A DNA stretch of 10,693 nt from the NCBI GenBank assembly GCA_035591015.1, contig JAXIUW010218286.1, forward strand, positions 1 to 10,693, written 5' to 3'. Under the pieces are notes generated by a model. The model had not been told where the DNA came from and made no database searches. It saw nothing but the letters and a program-made list of their open reading frames with translations. Shown here in pieces: positions 6,162-10,693 of the stretch (position 1 is the first letter of the stretch; each line of letters opens with the position of its first letter). The stretch is from Cephalothrix simula. Lineage: Eukaryota > Nemertea > Palaeonemertea > Archinemertea > Cephalotrichidae. Made by a program: the position numbers and the translations under genes.

Positions 6162-6349
6162 TTAATCCTTAATTTTATGCACGAGAAAAATATGTCTTTT
6201 GAGACTTGCTTTTTGGTTAAAACTTCTATTGCAGACAATGCATACGAACGGTTTTTCACCAGTGTGGACACGTTCATGCATTCGTAGACTGCTGAATGAA
6301 AGAAGTCTTTTGTCACAGAATTTACAAATAAAGCGGCGGAAGAGGTCAC
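6162..6349 (-). CDS. Zinc-finger terminal exon E6 (62 residues)
   Basis: The acceptor GTTCATTTCAG is followed by GDLFRRFICKFC. Ligands are Cys9, Cys12, His25, His29, Cys37, Cys40, His53 and His58. Finger 1 is DKRLLSFSSLRM, with Ser at helix -1, 2 and 3 and Leu in the aromatic position. Finger 2 is NRSFNQKASLKR: Ser replaces the Gly that precedes Phe in nearly all others, and Arg stands at +6. The linker is HTGEKPF. The tail is KIKD and then TAA. From here toward higher coordinates the lead peptide and helices become more diverse, so this is an older copy than E15-E20. Confidence 0.92.
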
Positions 6350-6485
6350 CTGAAATGAACAATGAAACAATTAAACTAACGATCTTTTTCTACTTATACA
6401 TGATATTATGATATAACTAAACTTCGTGGTTTGATTACAAATAACATATACTTCTTTTCATATACATTTTTAATAGTCCCTGATT

Positions 6486-6655
6486 TCATTGGCATACATG
6501 TCTTCTAAGATTAGGCTTTTGAGCAAAACCCCTATTGCACATAACGCATACGTATGGTTTCTCGCCTGTGTGGATACGCTCATGGATTTTAAGGCCATAT
6601 GAAGTCGTAAGTCCTTTTCCGCAATATTTACAATAGAAACGACTATACCCGGCAT
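6486..6655 (-). CDS. Zinc-finger terminal exon E5, second finger lacking its last His (56 residues)
   Basis: The acceptor TTATCCTTCCAG is followed by AT rather than GT, so the split codon would be Asp if the donor supplies G; the peptide continues [11 protein letters not shown]. Finger 1 is complete (Cys9, Cys12, His25, His29), with [12 protein letters not shown] and Gly at helix +3. Finger 2 has Cys37, Cys40 and His53 in [13 protein letters not shown], but the chain ends VCQ and TGA, so the fourth ligand four residues on is missing. The linker is HTGEKPY. The Cys two residues after His53 is too close for a normal ligand. Either finger 2 is unfolded or weak, or the end was lost by a small indel and this is an early pseudo-exon. 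A minus-strand ATTAAA lies near 6468-6473. Confidence 0.8.
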
Positions 6656-6970
6656 CTGGAAGGATAAAACAGTTCAAATTAGTTTATTAATTTCCTTTTA
6701 TTGAAGGTAGAGTTAATCTACATGTATTATTGTTAATTTATTATTGTCAATAGTGTCGAGTGTTATTTCTAACTATGCCATTATGTTACAGATTTTATCA
6801 GAGTCCCATAACTGTAAACTGTATGAGTCCTTAAACGAGGCCTACGTGAATGAAACCACTCTCTGTTATAAAATCTATTTTAAGAGCAGGAGATTAAGAG
6901 CAGAAATTCTTAAACTGATAAAAGCCTTCAATATTTAAACGATCTCTGATGAAATTCCTTGAAATTTCGG

Positions 6971-7000
6971 TGACATCAAAGCCATTGACATCAAAGCCAT
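6971..7000. repeat. Two perfect 15-base tandem copies
   Basis: The unit tgacatcaaagccat occurs at 6971-6985 and 6986-7000. It has no apparent function and is likely a slippage product in the spacer. Confidence 0.9.
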
Positions 7001-7203
7001 AACAACAGTGACTTTTGTGTTTGTCTCAATCAATGTGCAGTTTAAAATAGATAAGGCAGGATATGCCTAAGGGGTGAATTTTAATGTATCTGTAAGGTCA
7101 GTTGAAAGGGAGATAGCGGGCTGAATTTAGATTTCATAACAGAGAGTAGGTTGCATCTGTTATAGTACACAATTGAAGACTCATACAGTTATGGGGCTCT
7201 GAT

Positions 7204-7209
7204 TTTATT
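7204..7209 (-). promoter_or_regulatory. Candidate polyadenylation signal for E4 (AATAAA)
   Basis: AATAAA on the minus strand starts about 34 bases past the E4 stop codon, a usual spacing for a short 3' untranslated region. It supports E4 being a true terminal exon. A T-rich downstream element was not evident. Confidence 0.5.
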
Positions 7210-7242
7210 CATTCCTACTACATGTAAACTGGTTCCAAAAAT

Positions 7243-7442
7243 TTATGAATATAGGTCTTGTCCATGTTTGAATAAAATATGCCTTTTTAGGTTCTGTTTC
7301 TGTGTAAATCCCCGGTTGCAGATTTTACACACGTGAGGTCTTTCCCCGGTGTGAACAAGTTCATGTCGTTGTAGGGCCCATCCTGAGGATTCAGCTCTAC
7401 CACAGAATCTACACTGGTAGGGTACATGTCGCATATAGGCAC
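7243..7442 (-). CDS. Zinc-finger terminal exon E4 (66 residues)
   Basis: The acceptor TATATCTTTCCAG is followed by GAYMRHVPYQCRFC, the longest lead peptide along with E1. Ligands are Cys11, Cys14, His27, His31, Cys39, Cys42, His55 and His60. Finger 1 is GRAESSGWALQR: Glu in the aromatic position, Trp at helix +2 and Ala at +3. Finger 2 is NRGFTQKQNLKR, with Gln-Asn at +2/+3, shared with E3. The linker is HTGERPH. The tail is GQDLYS, then TAA. A second in-frame acceptor lies 51 bases upstream (AG at 7494-7495) and would add 17 residues. AATAAA follows shortly after the stop. Confidence 0.92.
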
Positions 7443-7493
7443 CTGGAAAGATATAATGTCCAATATCATTAAAATCATTGTGGTAAATTGGCA

Positions 7494-7495
7494 CT
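7494..7495 (-). promoter_or_regulatory. Alternative upstream acceptor for E4
   Basis: TGTCATTCCAG on the minus strand matches the array's acceptor consensus better than the proximal E4 site does. It lies 51 bases upstream, the same phase, and the frame between the two stays open. Use of it would lengthen E4 by 17 residues (beginning VPIYHN) without disturbing the fingers. It may be the acceptor of a lost cassette. Confidence 0.45.
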
Positions 7496-7760
7496 GGAAT
7501 GACATTAATCTCCATCAGTAAATTTATATTAACGGAAAATCGGACTGTTGATAAACAAGCCCAGTTAAGTAGAAACCAAACCTATTTTAACAAAACGGTC
7601 AAATTATTAATAATACCAATAGGTACAATATCACAAATATGTAAAAAATTCAAAAAGATCAATTATTTTTGGACATACATCTAAATATATAATTTTCGTT
7701 ATATTCGTAAAGAATCTAAGCAGATACGAATTTATTCGTAGAAACTAAAGCATTATAACA

Positions 7761-7766
7761 TTTATT
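7761..7766 (-). promoter_or_regulatory. Candidate polyadenylation signal for E3 (AATAAA)
   Basis: AATAAA on the minus strand begins 16 bases past the E3 stop codon. Together with the signal after E4 it suggests that the older cassettes have private 3' ends, unlike the dense E15-E22 block. Confidence 0.5.
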
Positions 7767-7781
7767 AATTTTCACTGCTTT

Positions 7782-7960
7782 TTAAAAACTATTGTTTGGT
7801 TTATGCACAAGAATAAGATGGCGTTTTAGATTCTGTTTCTGTGAAAAACCCCGATTGCAGATTTTACACATATGTGGTCTTTCCCCAGTGTGCACACGTT
7901 GGTGAATTTGTAGACTTGCGAAGGACTGTTGTGGTTTACCACAGTAGTTACACAAGATAC
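7782..7960 (-). CDS. Zinc-finger terminal exon E3 (59 residues)
   Basis: The acceptor TATATCATTGCAG is followed by GILCNYC, the shortest lead peptide in the array. Ligands are Cys4, Cys7, His20, His24, Cys32, Cys35, His48 and His53. Finger 1 is GKPQQSFASLQI, with Ser at helix +3. Finger 2 is NRGFSQKQNLKR, with the same DNA-contact residues as E4. The linker is HTGERPH, also shared with E4, so E3 and E4 are sister copies. The tail KPNNSF ends in TAA and AATAAA follows 16 bases later. The acceptor region is duplicated in tandem, which creates a second, out-of-frame acceptor. Confidence 0.92.
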
Positions 7961-8020
7961 CTGCAATGATATATAGCAAATATAGAACTACCTGCAATGA
8001 TATATAGCAAATATAGAACT
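7959..8020. repeat. Perfect 31-base tandem duplication of the E3 acceptor
   Basis: Positions 7959-7989 and 7990-8020 are identical. Each copy contains the minus-strand acceptor TATATCATTGCAG and its upstream AT-rich stretch. The proximal AG (7961-7962) gives the zinc-finger frame. The distal AG (7992-7993) is 31 bases earlier, not a multiple of three, and would read into a stop after about 14 codons. The perfect identity shows that the duplication is recent. Confidence 0.93.
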
Positions 8021-8597
8021 AAACAAAAATAAGAACTAAATCAAAAATCAAAAGGTATATGCGCTGTGGAAAGTTAACTTCCTACCTAAGTTTTTGATTA
8101 ATTTTACATTTATGCAGGCATGTTACAGCAAGTATTTCGAACAGTATGTTTATTTCCGTACAACAAAAACGAACCAGCATGGCTGGGGCATCAGAATTTG
8201 TCAGAGCTCATTTTATAGAACCATTTCGTCTAAAATCTACTAGTAATTCATCAAAAGCCCAATTCGAGAAAGGACCATTTCATCAAAATTCAATTCATCA
8301 AAGCCATTTCACTGAATCATAGGAAACCAATTCTTGATCAAATGTTCATATCTCATTTGTATTTTCCGTTGTTCCTGTAATATTTTGTGAAATTAAAAAT
8401 TATCATTTCGATTGAGAGGAAAATGTATCTTCCACAAAATGGTCTCTCGTAGATTTTCACTGCATTTATGTATACTACACAGAAACTAGAATTACTCAAA
8501 TAAATCTCAAAATCTAAGCGGCGGTGATCTAAAAATGTACAAGATACTGTACATGTATAAATATTCACGGGTATTTCGCGGTTTTTCTAATTCGGAC
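8021..8597. other. Gene-free stretch
   Basis: No finger relics are present. A plus-strand 47-codon frame starting at an ATG near 8179 (MAGASEFVRAHF) has no recognisable domain and only its ATG to support it. The rest is AT-rich with no clear element. Confidence 0.4.
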
Positions 8598-9345
8598 ATA
8601 TTCGCGGGTACAAATTTTCGCCGATTTCAAATTTTTTAAGTACAATTTTTCGCAATTTAAAAGAACAAAAGAACTTGGGCTGACTTCCCCTGATTTCGCC
8701 CACTTCAGTCTTTTCCACTTAGTTTGACACAAGTTTACGTTTTGTGGTGTTACTAATTAATGACCATTAATATCACAGGCGCAAAACAATATTATTTACT
8801 TCATTGATTTTAATAGAATATTAGTCAAATGATAATTAGGTTATTAAACCAATATCATTGCATGATTATTGAATAGAAGAGCAATTAACCATTTTTTAAG
8901 TATGACGCCCAGGTGTCGGCACCAAAATATTTTGGTAACGAAAAGCTATTACCATAATCTGATGACTGACAAAGTTTCATTGTGTGGACCGACCAGCAAC
9001 ATACTTTATCAGGATAGTTTTGAATCCATATTCATTTGTACACAGAGGATGGACTATACTTGTTCCTATAGCAAAAAATATTTGCTTAAATTCGAACTTT
9101 AAAAAAAAAATCTAGTAGGCGAAATCAGGGGAAGTCATTCCCCCATCTTTCATCTGTGAAATGGCACATTGACTCAGACACTCATTGTTTAGATAGGAAT
9201 TGTATATCAATTTCATGCTACCTTGATTACACACTATGGTTCGTAGGTGTTAGAAAAAAGAACAATCAAAAGTTATTCATACAATGATGCACATACTATG
9301 ATGTGGTATTAAATCAGTTGCCATTTTAAAATATGAGATGCGTTT

Positions 9346-9398
9346 GAGCTTTATTTACAAAAAAATTTCATTCTTTAATTTTTTTGTAAATAAAGCTC
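9346..9398. repeat. Perfect 22-base inverted repeat (hairpin)
   Basis: Arms 9346-9367 and 9377-9398 are exact inverted copies separated by nine bases. They contain gagctttatttac at the outer ends and A7/T7 runs inside. Each arm carries TTTATT or AATAAA, so a polyadenylation-like word exists on both strands. It could be a small foldback element. Confidence 0.85.
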
Positions 9399-9568
9399 GA
9401 AGGTAGCATTGAAATAATTCATTGGAAACACTGAAAAAGTACTGGATAGGTATGTGGAAAGACAATTGGAGATAATACTAGTAGTCTTTGAGTTTAAAAA
9501 TGTCTTTTTAAAATTCAGCCTGAAAACTGTCAAAACTTGTAAAAAGTATAAAATTTTCGCGTAGATTT

Positions 9569-9601
9569 ATTTTCGCGGCGGTATAGCTATACCGCGAAAA
9601 T
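9569..9601. repeat. Short GC-containing hairpin at the element's right end
   Basis: Ten-base arms attttcgcgg (9569-9578) and ccgcgaaaat (9592-9601) flank a loop that overlaps a perfect 14-base palindrome, ggtatagctatacc. It abuts and partly overlaps the right outer arm of the nested element, as the terminal hairpin of a foldback transposon would. Confidence 0.6.
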
Positions 9602-9757
9602 TTGTACCCGCGAATATTTTGTACCTTATCTTATCTTATCCAAGATTTATAAGTAAAACAGTACATGTATGACAACTTTAACAATAAAATTTTCGCAAGA
9701 TTTCGGCATTTGCAAACATTTCATAAGGCCTTAGTTATAATGCACAAAAATTATTTT

Positions 9758-9945
9758 TCATTTGGACGCACCAATTCCATGAATTGTAAATTCATGTCTT
9801 TTTTTATGAACCTTTTGATTAAATGGTTTATCACAAACAGAACATTTGAAGGGCAGCTGGCCTGTGTGAAGACGAGCGTGAACCCGTAGATTTGATGGCT
9901 CCCGAAATACTTTTCCACAATAACGACAAGAATGAGGACTTTTGG
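9758..9945 (-). CDS. Zinc-finger terminal exon E2 (62 residues)
   Basis: The acceptor TTATTTTTCAG, more pyrimidine-rich than in the other cassettes, is followed by CC, giving Ala if the donor supplies G; then KSPHSCRYC. Ligands are Cys7, Cys10, His23, His27, Cys35, Cys38, His51 and His56. Finger 1 is [12 protein letters not shown], with the canonical Phe. Finger 2 is [12 protein letters not shown]: Lys replaces the conserved hydrophobic Leu at helix +4, which may weaken packing. The linker HTGQLPF departs from TGEKPF. The domain ends HEFTIH and the tail GIGASK ends in TGA. It belongs to the old, divergent part of the array. Confidence 0.9.
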
Positions 9946-10099
9946 CTGAAAAATAAATAACAATAAATTAATGAGGTAACAAAAAAGGTAATTTATGCAT
10001 AAAATACATGTAAAATAAGTAACTAACGATCTAGAGTATTGAGCTACCAATAAGCTGGCATAATAGGGTCAAACTTACAAAGAGGTAGACAGCATATTC

Positions 10100-10299
10100 T
10101 TATTGGCTAGGCAATAGGCGGTGCGCAGAGTATTCGTGGCTTCTCAAATGTATTTTTTGAGTGAATGCTTTTTCACAAAATCGACACTTAAATGGCCTTT
10201 CGCCAGTGTGAAGTCGCATATGTACTTTTAAACCTTGTTTAGAGGTGAAAAGTTTACTGCAAAAAAGGCACTGGTGTGTTTTCAAATTCCATTGTGCAC
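10100..10299 (-). CDS. Zinc-finger terminal exon E1 (66 residues)
   Basis: This is the first cassette in transcription order within the window. The acceptor TAATTTTTTCAG is followed by GAQWNLKTHQCLFC. Ligands are Cys11, Cys14, His27, His31, Cys39, Cys42, His55 and His60. Finger 1 is SKLFTSKQGLKV and finger 2 EKAFTQKIHLRS; both keep the canonical Phe and Leu core residues, making this and E2 the most conventional fingers here. The linker is HTGERPF. The tail RLLPSQ ends in TAA. An upstream frame extends past the acceptor to an ATG, but its sequence is intron-like; I place the exon start at the CAG because every other cassette begins there in the same phase. Confidence 0.9.
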
Positions 10300-10693
10300 C
10301 TGAAAAAATTAAGATAGGATTATCATAATATTGCAACGTCAAAGTTAGTGACCAATATCCCACTAACTTTCTAAAAGCTAAATTTGGTAGCGGCAAATTT
10401 AAAAGTCGATTGAATACACCTCATTGGAAATTCTTATATCTTCTTTATTCTCTACCAAAATTTATGTTAATTGCATCCCTTCACGCCACTTTTACCCTTT
10501 CTATGTACTTTAAGGTCAAATAAACATGATATCAGATTCCGTTGGGCTTTTTTCGGCCGACTAAAGTCGTTTAATTATGTAAAAACAGTTATTGAAATAA
10601 ATATATAGAATTTTTTAAAAAAAGAAAAAATCTTTAGACTCTGATAATACAAAGAAAGTAGGCCGATCTAATATTGTGCCCGGTTGAAAATTC
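10300..10693. other. Intronic stretch upstream of E1
   Basis: No zinc-finger remnant, donor or constant exon was recognised. The sequence is AT-rich. The gene's shared 5' exons, and possibly more cassettes, should lie beyond this edge. Confidence 0.45.

Larger units (their letters stand above)
6656..7242. other. Spacer between E4 and E5
   Basis: There is no finger relic here. It contains a perfect 15-base tandem duplication (6971-7000), a minus-strand AATAAA (7204-7209) close to the end of E4, and a 64-codon plus-strand open frame (6744-6938) with no recognisable motif or supporting signals. Confidence 0.45.
8598..9617. mobile_element. Nested inverted-repeat element, possible non-autonomous transposon(s)
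   Basis: The outer arms 8598-8621 and 9594-9617 are perfect 24-base inverted copies (atattcgcgggtacaaattt and on). Inside them, 8681-8700 and 9118-9137 form a second perfect 20-base inverted pair (tgacttcccctgatttcgcc). A third, independent hairpin sits at 9346-9398. No transposase frame is present, so any element would be non-autonomous. The direct repeat gtacatgtat at 8549-8558 and 9661-9670 might be a target duplication but is a common word in this window. Whether this is one element or an older one invaded by a second cannot be told from one copy. Confidence 0.55.
842..10299 (-). other. Tandem array of 22 two-finger C2H2 cassette exons (alternative last exons)
   Basis: Eighteen open and four broken cassettes lie head to tail on the minus strand. 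All open ones share four traits: a CAG acceptor, a phase-1 split first codon, two C2H2 fingers (finger 1 ending H-x3-H, finger 2 ending H-x4-H), and a stop shortly after the second finger. There are no 5' donors and no start codons in suitable context, and neighbouring cassettes are as little as 27 bases apart, so they cannot be joined to each other. This is the architecture expected of mutually exclusive 3' terminal exons spliced to a common upstream part, as known for lola and mod(mdg4) in Drosophila. The common exons are outside the window, so the gene identity is unknown. The encoded tails would bind DNA in the nucleus. Confidence 0.85.

Noticed and set aside
6744-6938. 64-codon plus-strand open frame
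   Set aside because: No recognisable motif and opposite strand to every supported exon; compatible with chance.
8179-8322. 47-codon plus-strand frame starting MAGASEFV
   Set aside because: It looks start-like but has no domain, no donor at its end and no neighbours on that strand.
8869-9102. 77-codon plus-strand frame inside the nested inverted repeats
   Set aside because: No transposase motif or other recognisable feature; probably chance within AT-rich sequence.
9665-9889. 74-codon plus-strand frame
   Set aside because: It is the antisense shadow of zinc-finger exon E2.

Overview
This window looks like nuclear DNA of an animal. It is AT-rich, has introns, and carries eukaryotic TGEKPF-linked C2H2 zinc fingers, a tRNA-derived SINE and inverted-repeat transposon remains. 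I see no prokaryotic features. The GC-rich palindromic motif TTCGCGGGTACAAATTTTCGC and the frequent ACATGTA runs resemble bivalve mollusc genomes to me; that placement is from memory and only moderately confident.

The dominant structure is one tandem array of at least 22 zinc-finger cassettes, all on the minus strand. It runs from about 10299 down to 842 and probably continues past the right edge. Each cassette is a single small exon. Its 3' splice site, roughly TATATCATTNCAG, leaves a phase-1 split codon (NGT in most). It then encodes exactly two C2H2 fingers joined by a TGEKPF-type linker, followed by 2-14 residues and an in-frame stop. Eighteen cassettes are open and four are decayed. I number them in transcription order: E1 (10299) to E22 (842). 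No cassette has a start codon of its own, a donor site or a third finger. The simplest reading is a set of alternative last exons of one gene whose constant 5' part lies beyond 10693. Such genes (Drosophila lola and mod(mdg4) are the known type) fuse one shared N-terminal domain, often BTB, to many interchangeable DNA-binding tails. The shared part is not visible here, so a BTB domain is only a guess.

Layout: 1-841 has no recognisable gene and one long-range inverted repeat. At 842-2898 lies a dense block of recently duplicated cassettes (E15-E22, including broken E19). At 3011-3255 is a relic finger beside a tRNA-derived SINE. At 3256-4066 is an intronic stretch with an unexplained 130-codon open frame. 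At 4067-5727 are E8-E13 (E11 broken). At 5796-5862 is a relic (E7). At 6162-7960 are the more divergent E3-E6. At 8021-9757 is a gene-free stretch holding nested inverted repeats. At 9758-10299 are E1 and E2, the most canonical fingers. The last 394 bases show nothing I can name.

Across cassettes the framework is held nearly constant, while helix position +3 of finger 1 changes almost every time. Finger 2 keeps an invariant Gln-Lys at helix positions -1/+1. The array therefore looks like a birth-and-death reservoir of DNA-binding specificities chosen by splicing.
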